Of a DNA stretch of 64,000 nt, positions 1-10,041 are shown in pieces. The DNA is from Tianweitania populi (GTDB taxonomy: Bacteria; Pseudomonadota; Alphaproteobacteria; Rhizobiales; Rhizobiaceae), in NCBI RefSeq assembly GCF_014652875.1, contig NZ_BMZQ01000002.1:62001-126000 (forward strand). The letters run 5' to 3'. A program made the translations under genes and the position numbers. Below the pieces are notes generated by a model. The model did not search any database, was not told the origin of the DNA, and saw only the letters and a list, made by a program, of their open reading frames with translations. How positions within the stretch are numbered: the first letter of the stretch is position 1; each line of letters starts with the position of its first letter.

Positions 1-306
1 CGAGGCGAAGCCGCGGTTGAATGGCTGCTCGATCACGGCATCGAAGCCGAGCGCGTCCAGAAGCCGTGCGCGAAGCGGCGCCGGTGTCAGCCGGAAAACC
101 GGACTGTCAGGGCGAAAAACGGAGCGCGGATGCGGCTCGAAGGTGAGGACCAGCGCCGGAACGCCGGATTCACGCGCGATCTCCAGAGCGCGCTCGAGCA
201 CGCTGAAATGGCCGCGATGCACACCGTCGAAATTGCCGATGGCAACCACGCCGCCGCGCAATTGTGCCGGCAGATCAGACGGTGAAGCAATGCGGAGGAT
301 GGTCAT
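1..306 (-). CDS. ribF: RibF, bifunctional riboflavin kinase / FAD synthetase (N-terminal part)
   Basis: Only the first 102 codons are inside the window; the gene runs off the left edge. The start ATG is at 306-304. The translation carries the nucleotidyltransferase signature GNFDGVHRGH at about residues 24-33 and the following FEPHPRSVF segment, both hallmarks of the FAD synthetase half of RibF, which adenylates FMN; the C-terminal flavokinase half would lie outside. It starts two bases after the stop of the upstream HAD gene, so the two are probably cotranscribed. This pairing suggests a flavin or nucleotide housekeeping operon. Identification rests on the motif and is firm; the truncation is only the window boundary. 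Confidence 0.93.
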   Translation of the reverse strand, partial: MTILRIASPSDLPAQLRGGVVAIGNFDGVHRGHFSVLERALEIARESGVPALVLTFEPHPRSVFRPDSPVFRLTPAPLRARLLDALGFDAVIEQPFNRGFAS

Positions 307-308
307 TC

Positions 309-1169
309 TTATCGCAGCATCGGGATGACGCCGACAGGATCGGCGCTGTGCTTGGCAAGGAAGCTGCCGAGCATGGCAACATCCGGCGCATGCGACGGAC
401 CATATTCCCGCGCGTGGATGCCGGCCGAGACGTAGAGCACATCGACACCGTTATCGACCGCGCCCTTCACATCGGTCAGCATGCCATCGCCAATCGCAAG
501 GCAGTCGGACGCGCTGATCTCACGGCCTAGAACTTCGGACGCGGCAGCGAAGGCTGCCTGGTAGATCGGGCGATGCGGCTTGCCGGCAATCAGCGTGCGG
601 CCACCGAGCAAGCCATAATCACGCGCCAGGGCGCCGGCGCACCAGGCCAGTTCATGGCCGCGTTCCACCACGATGTCGGGATTGGCGCAGATCATCGGCA
701 GATCACGCGAGCGCAGACGGCGCAGCTGTTCGGCGTAATCTTCCGGCGTTTCCGTTCGGTCGTCGAACAGGCCGGTGCAGCAGATGCCGGATGCCTCGAA
801 CTCCTCGACCAGCTCGACGTCGAGGCCTTCGTACAGGGTGAGTTCCCGCTCGTTGCCGATATGGTAGATGCGGCGCGGGCCGTTTCGGATCAGCTCGCGC
901 GTGACATCGCCGGAGGTGACGATGCGGTCATAGGCTTCAGCCGGCACGCCGAGACCTCGGATCTGCGCTTCCACATCGGCATAAGGGCGCGGCGCATTGG
1001 TGATGAGCACCACAGCCAGGCCGCGAGCGCGCGCGGCCGTCAATGCCTCGCTTGCCTCCTTGAAGCTGTCGACGCCGTTGTGCAGCACACCCCACACATC
1101 ACACAAAATGGCGGCGTAGCTGTCCGAGACCTGATCGAGCGAGGCGATCATCTTCGGCGCTGATGTCAT
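309..1169 (-). CDS. HAD-superfamily class IIA hydrolase (TIGR01459-like)
   Basis: A 286-residue cytoplasmic HAD phosphatase. Motif I is CDVWGVLHNG (nucleophile Asp at about residue 24), motif II lies in VLITNAPRP (about 53-61), the Lys of GKPHRPIY is motif III (about 197) and GDGMLTDVKGA is motif IV (about 227). This arrangement matches the class IIA family found next to ribF in many alphaproteobacteria; the substrate is unknown, perhaps a sugar or nucleotide phosphate. The frame is open 54 codons further upstream, but the ATG at 1169 is preceded by AGGA six bases away and begins a typical N-terminus, so I chose it. The stop is two bases before the ribF start, indicating an operon. Confidence 0.88.
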   Translation of the reverse strand: MTSAPKMIASLDQVSDSYAAILCDVWGVLHNGVDSFKEASEALTAARARGLAVVLITNAPRPYADVEAQIRGLGVPAEAYDRIVTSGDVTRELIRNGPRRIYHIGNERELTLYEGLDVELVEEFEASGICCTGLFDDRTETPEDYAEQLRRLRSRDLPMICANPDIVVERGHELAWCAGALARDYGLLGGRTLIAGKPHRPIYQAAFAAASEVLGREISASDCLAIGDGMLTDVKGAVDNGVDVLYVSAGIHAREYGPSHAPDVAMLGSFLAKHSADPVGVIPMLR

Positions 1170-1340
1170 GAACTGTCCTGCAAGCATGGATGAAAGGCGC
1201 GCCGTTCGCTTAGCCCAAGGCCGCGCACCTGTCACCCTGTTCGCGTGGCATGAGGCTCCTGCTGCTCCTTTATCGAGACGCATAAAAAGCAAACAATCGG
1301 CCGAACAGCATCTTAGGAGCTGCCGTGCCATGACGCGCTC

Positions 1341-3155
1341 ATGACCCGTAAACGCTTTTCCTCCCTGATCCGTGACTTCCTGCAGGACACACGCGGCAAT
1401 TACGCGCTGATGACCATCATCGCCGCCGTTCCGCTTTTCGGCGCGGTGGCGCTCGCCGTTGATTACAGCGAAATGAGCCGCGAGCGGCAGATGACGCTGA
1501 ACGCGTTGGACGCGGCCGGTATCGCGACGGCGAGGCGGATTTTGGAAGGGGCAACGGATGCGGAGACGGAAACCTACGCGCGCCAGTTTTTCGATGCGAA
1601 TCTAGGGAACATCAATCCCAAGAGGGCAACGCTCCAAGTTGATCTTCCCGGAAGCAAAGCCGGTGGCGGTTTGCTGAAGATGTCGGCTAATCTGAGCTAC
1701 GATCCCGTGTTCTTCGGAACCTTTCAGTCGCTGATGGGCAAGCAGGCGAGTTCGCTGTCCTTTGCAGCTGCGACTGAGGTCAAGCTGAAGAACACGATTG
1801 AAGTGGCGCTCGTGCTCGATAATTCGGGGTCGATGAGCGATAAGGGCAAAGGCTCAGGGAAGGCGCGCCTCACAATTCTCAAGGACGCCGCCAAGCAGCT
1901 TGTCGATACGATGTCGGCGGAAAGCGCCAAGATGAAACAGGTCGACAAGCCGGTTCAGATCGGCTTGGTACCATTCGCCGCTTCCGTGAATGTGGGAGCA
2001 GGCAATCGCTACGAAGGCTGGATGGATGGAGATGGCATTTCACCAATCCATCATGAGAACTTCGACTGGTCGACCTTCCGAACCCGATACGGCAACAGTA
2101 TGTGGGTTGAGGATGTCGGCGGAGGGAAGCGCGCTCGCGGCAAGAACTGGGCTGAAATTGGGATGGAGAATGCGTATCTCACTCGATTCACCCTCTACGA
2201 TTACGTGAGACGCTACACAGGTCAGGGCAGTTCTACGGCTCTAGTGGCAAGCTGGGGAGGATGTGTAGAAACACGACCCTATCCCTACAATGTCAACGAT
2301 ACAGCGGCCACAAGAAGCACCCCAGCGACCTTGTTCGTGCCGATGTTTGCGCCCGATGAGGCTGACATCGGTTCCGCGCCAAATAGTTGGTGGCCTGACG
2401 ATGCGCCGCAGAACAGAGGTGCCCTCGACCGACAGCGAGACATGACGAAATACGTCAATGTCAATCGTATCTCTGCGATCCCCGCTGGTTCGGGACCAAA
2501 CTATGGCTGCACGACAACGCCAGTTCTGCCTCTTAAGAACGTCGGCACGACAGCTGGCATCAACGAAGTAAAGGTCGCGATTGATGCAATGCGCGCTAAT
2601 GGCAACACGAACGTGCCCGAAGGCATGGCGTGGGGCTGGCGTGTGCTGTCCTCCCAGGCGCCGTTCACAGGTGGCCGTTCTGAGAAAGAACGGGGCAATG
2701 ATAAAGTGTTGATCGTTCTTACGGACGGAGAGAACACGTATTTCACGCCTACCGGCGAGGACTCTGCACAGAACCGCTCCACCTATGGCAGCTTCGGCTA
2801 CACAGGCAGAGGCTATAACAGCCCAAGCAAAACTCGCATTTTCATGAACACGTCTATCTCAGGCTTTTCGAGCAGCAATTATACAAAGGCTATGAACCAG
2901 CAGTTTGACTCTCTGTGCAAGAATGCCAAGGAGGCGAACATCGTTGTTATGACTGTAGCCCTTGATCTCGATGCTAAAAACACAACCGAGAAAGCCCAAA
3001 TCGATGCGCTGAGTGCCTGCGCTTCCAACTCTCGCTTCCGCAAGGATGCCAAGGGCAATCCGGAAAAGCTGTTCTGGAACTCAACTGGCGCAACCCTCGC
3101 TGAGGACTTCAAGCGCATCGCCGACGAGCTTTCCAACCTTCGCATCGTCAGCTGA
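1341..3155 (+). CDS. TadG-like pilus-assembly protein with von Willebrand factor A domain
   Basis: A 604-residue protein with the TadE/TadG plan: a short basic N-terminus, one hydrophobic segment at about residues 20-42, then a large extracytoplasmic part. A VWA domain starts near residue 153 with the MIDAS motif DNSGSMS (160-166) and later has VLIVLTDGENTYF (about 452-464). A long insert separates these two parts of the VWA fold. In Flp/Tad systems TadG-like proteins are envelope-associated pseudopilin-like subunits. It stands alone here, with no tad/cpa genes nearby. Bases 2000-3100 look less GC-rich and use more AGA and ATA-type codons than the neighbours, hinting at transfer or relaxed codon selection of the insert. 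The exact role is inferred. Confidence 0.82.
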   Translation: MTRKRFSSLIRDFLQDTRGNYALMTIIAAVPLFGAVALAVDYSEMSRERQMTLNALDAAGIATARRILEGATDAETETYARQFFDANLGNINPKRATLQVDLPGSKAGGGLLKMSANLSYDPVFFGTFQSLMGKQASSLSFAAATEVKLKNTIEVALVLDNSGSMSDKGKGSGKARLTILKDAAKQLVDTMSAESAKMKQVDKPVQIGLVPFAASVNVGAGNRYEGWMDGDGISPIHHENFDWSTFRTRYGNSMWVEDVGGGKRARGKNWAEIGMENAYLTRFTLYDYVRRYTGQGSSTALVASWGGCVETRPYPYNVNDTAATRSTPATLFVPMFAPDEADIGSAPNSWWPDDAPQNRGALDRQRDMTKYVNVNRISAIPAGSGPNYGCTTTPVLPLKNVGTTAGINEVKVAIDAMRANGNTNVPEGMAWGWRVLSSQAPFTGGRSEKERGNDKVLIVLTDGENTYFTPTGEDSAQNRSTYGSFGYTGRGYNSPSKTRIFMNTSISGFSSSNYTKAMNQQFDSLCKNAKEANIVVMTVALDLDAKNTTEKAQIDALSACASNSRFRKDAKGNPEKLFWNSTGATLAEDFKRIADELSNLRIVS

Positions 3156-3303
3156 ACTCCCTTCGCACCGTTAACTAAAATTCGAACGAACCGGCGCAGG
3201 CGTGTCATGCGCCTTGCGTATTCGTGTGGGAAAACCCAGCTATGGGGAACGGCACTAGTGGCCAGCAGTGAGCATTTTCTCCGCTCCGGCAACCACGGCC
3301 GAC

Positions 3304-3335
3304 CTTGACACTAAAATCTCCCTCGCTTATCTCGG
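3304..3335 (+). promoter_or_regulatory. RpoH-type heat-shock promoter of groESL
   Basis: CTTG at 3304-3307, an 18-base spacer, then CTTATCTCGG at 3326-3335. This fits the alphaproteobacterial sigma-32 pattern CTTG-N17/18-CYTATNTNNG at every fixed position. It also contains a TTGACA hexamer (3305-3310), so a housekeeping sigma may read it too. It lies just before the CIRCE element and about 85 bases before groES. Confidence 0.78.
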
Positions 3336-3342
3336 CGTCGCG

Positions 3343-3369
3343 TTAGCACTCTCCCTCATTGAGTGCTAA
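3343..3369 (+). promoter_or_regulatory. CIRCE operator (HrcA binding site)
   Basis: A perfect inverted repeat TTAGCACTC-N9-GAGTGCTAA, identical to the CIRCE consensus. It sits immediately downstream of the promoter and 50 bases before the groES start codon, the usual place for HrcA repression. hrcA itself is not in this window. Confidence 0.97.
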
Positions 3370-3418
3370 CCGGTTCACACGAACCTACCGACATCATCCA
3401 ACCGAGGAAGTATTGGAT

Positions 3419-3712
3419 ATGGCCAGCAATTTCCGCCCGCTTCATGACCGCGTGGTCGTTCGTCGGGTCGAGTCCGAGGAAAAGTCCGCCGGCGGGATCA
3501 TCATCCCGGACACCGCCAAGGAAAAGCCGCAGGAAGGCGAAGTTATCGCCGTTGGTTCCGGCGCACGCGATGAGAGCGGCAAGGTCGTTGCCCTCGACGT
3601 CAAGGCAGGCGACCGCGTCCTGTTCGGCAAGTGGTCCGGCACCGAAGTGAAGCTCAATGGCGAAGACCTTCTGATCATGAAGGAATCCGACATCATGGGC
3701 ATCATCGGCTGA
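3419..3712 (+). CDS. groES: GroES co-chaperonin (Cpn10)
   Basis: 97 residues, the standard length. It begins [14 protein letters not shown] and has the mobile-loop and roof region typical of Cpn10 ([19 protein letters not shown]). The heptameric lid caps GroEL during ATP-driven folding in the cytoplasm. A longer frame opens upstream at 3359, but that would place the start inside CIRCE; the ATG at 3419 follows a GAGGAAG ribosome binding site and gives the conserved N-terminus. It is followed after 59 bases by groEL and shares its promoter, CIRCE control and terminator. Confidence 0.98.
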   Translation: MASNFRPLHDRVVVRRVESEEKSAGGIIIPDTAKEKPQEGEVIAVGSGARDESGKVVALDVKAGDRVLFGKWSGTEVKLNGEDLLIMKESDIMGIIG

Positions 3713-3741
3713 TCAGCCTTTTTCGCTCAATCGCAACCTGA

Positions 3742-5415
<1,674 letters not shown>

Positions 5416-5459
5416 GTCCTTCCCGGGCTCTACCCGGGAACCACCCTTACCAACTACCG

Positions 5460-5487
5460 AAAGGGCGGCAGCGATGCCGCCCTTTTT
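5460..5487 (+). terminator. Rho-independent terminator of groESL
   Basis: A 10-bp perfect stem AAGGGCGGCA / TGCCGCCCTT with a GCGA loop, followed by a T run, 45 bases after the groEL stop. A smaller CCCGGG-CTCTA-CCCGGG hairpin lies just before it, around 5423-5439. Confidence 0.9.
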
Positions 5488-5518
5488 CGTGTCTACGATG
5501 CTTCTGTTAGCATCTGAT

Positions 5519-5543
5519 GGAACGCTAGGCAGATCGATGCGTT
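5519..5543 (+). promoter_or_regulatory. Candidate EcfG (general stress response) promoter
   Basis: GGAAC at 5519-5523, a 16-base spacer, and CGTT at 5540-5543, the pattern recognised by the alphaproteobacterial sigma factor EcfG. It is followed 36 bases later by the start of the csbD-like gene, whose family is stress-induced, so site and gene agree. The match is by eye. Confidence 0.68.
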
Positions 5544-5579
5544 AAGTGTCCATCAGATCCGCTGATAAGGAGATTTACC

Positions 5580-5765
5580 ATGGTAAACAAAGATCAGGTC
5601 GAAGGCGTCGGCAAGCAGGTCAAGGGCGCGGTCAAGGATGCAGTCGGCGGCGCCACTGGCGACACCAGCATGCAGGTCGATGGCAAGCTCGATAAGGCTG
5701 AAGGCAAGGTCCAGAAGGGCGTTGGCGACGTGAAGAGCGACGCAGCCCGCAAGCTGGAAGAATAA
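5580..5765 (+). CDS. CsbD family stress protein
   Basis: A 61-residue, highly charged soluble protein matching the CsbD family. It carries the features GKQVKGAVKDAVGG and the repeated KLDKAEGKVQKGVGDVKSD. CsbD proteins are small abundant general-stress proteins of unknown biochemical role, sigma-B dependent in Bacillus and EcfG-dependent in many Alphaproteobacteria. The ATG follows AAGGAGA at good spacing. A promoter matching EcfG lies upstream and a terminator downstream, so it is a single-gene transcription unit. Confidence 0.93.
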   Translation: MVNKDQVEGVGKQVKGAVKDAVGGATGDTSMQVDGKLDKAEGKVQKGVGDVKSDAARKLEE

Positions 5766-5791
5766 GACGGATCTTTGATCCGAAACCAAAG

Positions 5792-5822
5792 AAAGCCGGT
5801 CACCTCAGTGGCCGGCTTTTTT
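5792..5822 (+). terminator. Rho-independent terminator of csbD
   Basis: A 12-bp stem AAAGCCGGTCAC / GTGGCCGGCTTT with one G-T pair and a CTCA loop, followed by T6. It begins 27 bases after the csbD stop. Confidence 0.88.
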
Positions 5823-5949
5823 GTTGCTGACACGCCTGATCTGACCGCGTTCACAGCTTCTTCTTCACTCAATCGATTTGGACCACAAGCAGCCGATGGC
5901 AGCGCGCACCTTGTTGTGCTAGCCACACGCGCGAACAGGAGATCAGACC

Positions 5950-7341
5950 ATGGCCGACATCCGCCGTGAAAGTGATACATTCGGGCCCATCGACGTCCCA
6001 TCCGACAAGTATTGGGGCGCGCAAACCCAGCGCTCCCTGGAAAACTTCAAGATCGGCGGCGATCGCATGCCGCTTCCGCTGGTTCATGCGCTCGGCATGG
6101 TGAAGCGTGCGGCAGCCGAAGTGAACATGGATCTCGGCAAGCTCGACAAGGACATCGGCAGCACCATCGTTTCAGCGGCCGACGAGGTCATTTCGGGCGC
6201 GCTCGACGATCACTTCCCGCTGGTGGTCTGGCAGACCGGTTCGGGCACGCAGTCGAACATGAATGCCAATGAGGTGATCTCGAACCGCGCCATCGAGATC
6301 CTGGGCGGTACGATGGGCTCCAAGAAGCCTGTTCACCCTAACGACCACGTCAATATGAGCCAGTCGTCGAACGACACGTTCCCGACGGCCATGCACATCG
6401 CCGCTGTGTTGGAAGTGCATGAACGGCTGTTGCCTGCTCTTGAGCATCTGCAAACGGCGCTCGAGAAGAAGGTCGATGCCTTCGACAAGATCGTCAAGAT
6501 CGGCCGTACGCACACACAGGATGCGACGCCGCTGACGCTTGGCCAGGAGTTTTCCGGCTATCTCGTGGCGCTTGAACTCGGCGAGAAGCGCATCGCGGAC
6601 AGCCTGGAAGACGTCTACGCGCTGGCGCAGGGCGGCACGGCGGTCGGCACGGGCCTCAACGCACCGGTCGGTTTTGATACGGCGTTTGCCGAGCGCGTTT
6701 CGACCATCACCTCCCTGCCCTTCCGAACTGCTGCCAACAAGTTCGAAGCGCTGGCCTCGCATGGTGCGCTGACCGACCTGCATGGCTCGCTGACGGCGCT
6801 GGCCGCCGACCTGTTCAAGATCGGCAACGACATCCGCTTCCTCGGCTCTGGTCCGCGTTCCGGCCTGGGCGAGTTGAAGCTGCCGGAAAACGAGCCGGGC
6901 TCCTCGATCATGCCGGGCAAGGTCAATCCGACCCAGGCCGAAGCCCTGACGATGGTTGCCGCGCAGGTGATGGGCAACCAGACAGCCGTTGCTTTCGCCG
7001 CCAGCCAAGGTCATTTCGAGCTCAACGTCTTCAAGCCGGTTATCGCGCTCAACGTGCTGCAATCGATCCGCATCCTGGCGGATGCCATGCGCTCCTTTGC
7101 CGACAACTGCGTCGACGGCATCGAAGCCGATGAGCGCCGCATCGACGATCTGATGCAGCGCTCGCTGATGCTGGTGACCGCACTTGCCCCAAAGATCGGC
7201 TATGACGCGGCTGCCAAGATCGCCAAGACCGCGCATAAGAACGGCACGACGCTGCGCGAAGAAGCCGTGGGCAGCGGCGAGGTTACCGATGAAGAGTATG
7301 ATGCCCTCGTGAAGCCAGAAGCGATGACGCAGCCGGGTTGA
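5950..7341 (+). CDS. fumC: Class II fumarate hydratase
   Basis: 463 residues, the usual length of FumC. It is the iron-independent, heat-stable fumarase that interconverts fumarate and L-malate in the TCA cycle as a homotetramer. The fumarase/aspartase superfamily signature [16 protein letters not shown] is at about residues 317-332, and the substrate-site segments [13 protein letters not shown] (about 98-110) and [14 protein letters not shown] (about 129-142) are intact. The start ATG follows AGGAG with suitable spacing. It stands in its own unit, 127 bases after the csbD terminator. Confidence 0.97.
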   Translation: MADIRRESDTFGPIDVPSDKYWGAQTQRSLENFKIGGDRMPLPLVHALGMVKRAAAEVNMDLGKLDKDIGSTIVSAADEVISGALDDHFPLVVWQTGSGTQSNMNANEVISNRAIEILGGTMGSKKPVHPNDHVNMSQSSNDTFPTAMHIAAVLEVHERLLPALEHLQTALEKKVDAFDKIVKIGRTHTQDATPLTLGQEFSGYLVALELGEKRIADSLEDVYALAQGGTAVGTGLNAPVGFDTAFAERVSTITSLPFRTAANKFEALASHGALTDLHGSLTALAADLFKIGNDIRFLGSGPRSGLGELKLPENEPGSSIMPGKVNPTQAEALTMVAAQVMGNQTAVAFAASQGHFELNVFKPVIALNVLQSIRILADAMRSFADNCVDGIEADERRIDDLMQRSLMLVTALAPKIGYDAAAKIAKTAHKNGTTLREEAVGSGEVTDEEYDALVKPEAMTQPG

Positions 7342-7475
7342 TCCAGCCGCCTCTACTGTGAACACCTGCGAGACGCATGTTCTCACTCGTTGAACAATGC
7401 GTCGCGCGTTTGCTGTCTCCCGCTGGGAGAGGATTTGCTCCAAATAGGATGCAGTTCTTTCCCAGCGAGGCTTCC

Positions 7476-7850
7476 ATGTCCATCGTCGTGCTTATCGGCC
7501 GCATCCTGCTGTCGATCATTTTCATTCTTTCCGGCTTCAGCAAGCTGACCGCGCTCGGCGGCACCGCCGGCTATTTCGGCGGTATGGGCATCCCTGCCCC
7601 GATGGTCGTGGCCGTGCTTGTCGGCCTGCTTGAACTGCTTGGCGGCCTGGCCATTCTGATCGGCTTCCGCACCCGCGAAGCTGCCTTTGCCTTGGCCATC
7701 TTCACCATCGCCACCGCCTTTGTCGCCCATATGAACTGGTCCGACATGATGCAGCTGATCAACTTCCAGAAGAACCTGGCTATCGCCGGCGGCTTCCTCG
7801 TTCTGGGTGTCTACGGTGCCGGTTCGATCTCGGTAGATGCGCGCCGTTAA
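7476..7850 (+). CDS. DoxX family membrane protein
   Basis: A 124-residue integral membrane protein with four predicted hydrophobic segments. It has the DoxX layout: an N-terminal GRILLSIIFILSGFSKL helix, then VAVLVGLLELLGGLAILIGF and a C-terminal helix pair. DoxX proteins are small inner-membrane proteins linked in some bacteria to quinone/thiol redox or oxidative-stress functions; no specific role can be assigned here. The frame is open from 7377, but the ATG at 7476 starts exactly at the first transmembrane helix and is preceded by GCGAGG. A terminator follows 45 bases after the stop. Confidence 0.88.
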   Translation: MSIVVLIGRILLSIIFILSGFSKLTALGGTAGYFGGMGIPAPMVVAVLVGLLELLGGLAILIGFRTREAAFALAIFTIATAFVAHMNWSDMMQLINFQKNLAIAGGFLVLGVYGAGSISVDARR

Positions 7851-7894
7851 ACCGTCGCGCTTCCAGCACAGCCTAAGCTATTTTCATGACGACC

Positions 7895-7922
7895 AAGCCC
7901 GGCCCTCGCGCCGGGCTTTTTT
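7895..7922 (+). terminator. Rho-independent terminator of the DoxX gene
   Basis: Nine-base stem AAGCCCGGC / GCCGGGCTT with a six-base loop, followed by T6. It lies 45 bases after the doxX stop. Confidence 0.88.
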
Positions 7923-8017
7923 GTGCCTGACTGGGACTGGGCTTGCATGAAGGCAGCCGGTTGATGCTACAAGGATGATGTCGAGACAAAAGCAGAACGC
8001 GCTGATGCCAGCAGCGC

Positions 8018-8080
8018 ACCGGGGAGGATGAGCCACCCCGGCCGAGGCAACGGCTTTGTTCTCGAACTGGAGGTGACGCC
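8018..8080 (+). other. Structured intergenic segment between doxX and hisG
   Basis: Part of the roughly 330-base stretch 7923-8248 between convergent genes. It can fold into consecutive hairpins: CCGGGG...CCCCGG around an 11-base loop, then GCCG-AGGCAA-CGGC. Further downstream TGACG...CGTCA encloses TGGT...ACCA. No known riboswitch or sRNA family is recognised. It ends in a very good Shine-Dalgarno, GGAGGT, before a 29-codon ORF. It could be the leader of that ORF, a free-standing sRNA, or chance. Confidence 0.35.
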
Positions 8081-8170
8081 ATGTGGTTCATACCACTGAA
8101 CGTCAGCTTTAGAATTAGAAAGACCCGGACGAGCTGGCTACTCGATGTCCGGGTCAGACTGATCTTCTAA
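8081..8170 (+). CDS. Candidate 29-residue basic small protein
   Basis: A short ORF of 29 codons starting with ATG, seven bases after GGAGGT. The peptide begins MWFIPLNVSFRIRK and ends LLDVRVRLIF. It is arginine-rich with alternating hydrophobic residues suggestive of beta strands, and no membrane helix is evident. It uses AGA three times, rare in this GC-rich DNA. The second half of the ORF overlaps the hairpin that also serves as a terminator for the opposite-strand his operon. This overlap makes true coding less certain. I recognise no family. Confidence 0.35.
   Translation: MWFIPLNVSFRIRKTRTSWLLDVRVRLIF
8112..8154 (-). terminator. Probable terminator of the hisS-hisZ-hisG operon
   Basis: Read on the minus strand, a nine-base stem GACCCGGAC / GTCCGGGTC with an inner GAG/CTC pair is followed by TTTCTAATTCT. 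It lies about 100 bases past the hisG stop. On the plus strand it lacks a T run, so it should act on the his operon only. Confidence 0.6.
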
Positions 8171-8248
8171 AGGCAAGGAGATCGGGTTAGCGCCCAGTCT
8201 CCACTCCAGAAATATAAGCGGCGATCTTGCTTCTGGCAACTCAACGCA

Positions 8249-8944
8249 TCAGGAGGTCGCGAAGAGCGCATTCAGTTGCGCCAAAGCGCCTGCATCATCC
8301 GCCGAGCGCTCACGCTTGGATGCAACAAGACATGCCTGCGACCGCAAGATCACGCCGTCGCTCAAGACACGCAGGTGGTTGGCAGTCAGTGTCGAACCGG
8401 TCGAGGTAATGTCGACGATGACATCGGCCAGGCCGGCTGCTGGAGCGCCTTCCGTGGCGCCGAGGCTTTCCACGATGCGATAGACCTGAATGCCGTGTTT
8501 CAGCGAGAAGAACTGCTGCGTCAGGCGCCAATATTTGGTGGCGATGCGCAGGCGGCGGCCGTGGCGCTGGCGGAAATCGGCGGCGACATCGTCGAGGTCG
8601 GCCATGGTTTCGACGTCCAGCCAGACATCCGGCACGGCGACGACCACGTCTGCTGCGCCAAAGCCGAGCCGCGCTTCGATGGACACATGCGCATCCCAGT
8701 TCGCGAGGTTTTCGCGCACGAGGTCGTCGCCTGTCACACCCAGATCGACCGCGCCCTGCCCCAGCTCCTGGGCGATTTCGGAAGCCGAAAGGAACAGGAC
8801 GTCGAGCGACAATGCGCCGTCGACGCGCCCGCGATATGAGCGCGGATCGGTTGGCAGTTGCACTTGGAGGCCAGCTTCGGCAAAGCGGGCGATGGCCTGT
8901 TCCTTGAGACGGCCTTTCGAGGGGAGGGCGAGCGTCAGCGTCAT
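8249..8944 (-). CDS. hisG: ATP phosphoribosyltransferase, short form
   Basis: 231 residues, the short HisG class that lacks the C-terminal regulatory domain and needs HisZ for activity. It catalyses the first step of histidine synthesis, joining ATP and PRPP. It starts [13 protein letters not shown] and has the PRPP-binding stretch [19 protein letters not shown] near residues 172-190. Its ATG overlaps the hisZ stop in an ATGA junction, so translation is coupled. It is the last gene of the operon and is followed by a hairpin terminator. Confidence 0.96.
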   Translation of the reverse strand: MTLTLALPSKGRLKEQAIARFAEAGLQVQLPTDPRSYRGRVDGALSLDVLFLSASEIAQELGQGAVDLGVTGDDLVRENLANWDAHVSIEARLGFGAADVVVAVPDVWLDVETMADLDDVAADFRQRHGRRLRIATKYWRLTQQFFSLKHGIQVYRIVESLGATEGAPAAGLADVIVDITSTGSTLTANHLRVLSDGVILRSQACLVASKRERSADDAGALAQLNALFATS

Positions 8945-10041
8945 GGCTTTCGCGCTCCCTCGATGCGGTCGAGCCAGACCGAAAAACCGACGCCGGGAAT
9001 GGGGTGTTCCGCACCCAGCATGGTCAAAAGGCGATCATAGCGCCCGCCGCCGACCAGAGGCCGGGGATCGCTCGGCGCGCTGATCTCGAAAACAAGTCCG
9101 GTGTAATAATCCAGCGGACGGCCGAAAGCGGCGTCATAAGTGAAGCTCGCGCCCTGCAATTGCTGTGCAGCCAGGGCATCTGCGCGCTGCTCGAACTGTT
9201 CCAGAGCGGCATCCAGGAAGAGGTCGCAGTCATCAGCAAAGCGCCGCAGCGTTTCGCCGGCTTGTGCAAGGGGTTCGCGGATTGCGAGGAAGCGCTTCAA
9301 CGCTTCGAAGGCATCATCGGCGATCCGCACGGCGCCGAGTTCCGCTTTCTCGATCAGGCGGCGCGCGATGTCGTCAGGTGTGCGCCCTGCTGAGGGCGAG
9401 ATGCCGGCGACTTCCATCTGCTTTTCGAGATAGCCGGCGACGGCTGCGCGATCGCGAGCGGCAACGAGGCGCGAAATCGGCTGGCCGAGATTACGCTTCT
9501 TCGGGGGACTGGCGAGGTCGGTGAGTGCTGCTTCCAGCATATCGGCAGAACCAAAAGCGCGGGCCAGGCGCATCTGCCAGCCACGTGGCAGGCCGAGAGC
9601 GGCCAGCACGGCCTCGAAGATTGCCTGATCGCCGATGATCACCGTCAGCCCGGCATCGGGCAGCGCTTCGTTGAGCAACCGGCAGGCATCGGCGACCGAT
9701 CGCGCATCGGCGGTCGACGTGTCGGTTTCGCCGAGATCCTCGATGCCGGCCTGCAGAAACTGGGTTCCCCCCGCCCGGTGCTGGCGGAAAACCTCGCCGA
9801 GATAGGCGTATCGACGCGGCGTTCCGGCTTGGCGCGCGATGTGGTCGCGGCAAACGGGGATGGTGAATTCGGGCCGCAAGCACAGGCTTTCGCCGGTTTC
9901 GCTTTGCGTCAGAAAGATGCGCCGGCGCAGATCCTCGCCAGCCATGTCCAGGAACGGATCGGCCGGCTGGAGGATCGGCACTTCGGCAAGCGCGATCCGT
10001 TCCGCCGCAAAGCGCGCCAAGATGGTCTCAGTGAGTGTCAC
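8941..10041 (-). CDS. hisZ: ATP phosphoribosyltransferase regulatory subunit
   Basis: A HisRS-like paralogue without tRNA-charging activity that forms a hetero-octamer with short HisG and confers histidine feedback control. It keeps class II synthetase features such as [14 protein letters not shown] and the C-terminal [12 protein letters not shown] place the start at the GTG at 10041, which overlaps the hisS stop as GTGA and gives 366 residues. An ATG at 10077 would extend into hisS by 12 more codons and is less likely. Operon order hisS-hisZ-hisG is typical of Hyphomicrobiales. Confidence 0.93.
   Translation of the reverse strand: MTLTETILARFAAERIALAEVPILQPADPFLDMAGEDLRRRIFLTQSETGESLCLRPEFTIPVCRDHIARQAGTPRRYAYLGEVFRQHRAGGTQFLQAGIEDLGETDTSTADARSVADACRLLNEALPDAGLTVIIGDQAIFEAVLAALGLPRGWQMRLARAFGSADMLEAALTDLASPPKKRNLGQPISRLVAARDRAAVAGYLEKQMEVAGISPSAGRTPDDIARRLIEKAELGAVRIADDAFEALKRFLAIREPLAQAGETLRRFADDCDLFLDAALEQFEQRADALAAQQLQGASFTYDAAFGRPLDYYTGLVFEISAPSDPRPLVGGGRYDRLLTMLGAEHPIPGVGFSVWLDRIEGARKP

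Noticed and set aside
6172..7443. 423-codon open frame antisense to fumC
   Set aside because: Arg/Gln/His-rich composition typical of antisense frames in GC-rich DNA; fumC is intact and unambiguous.
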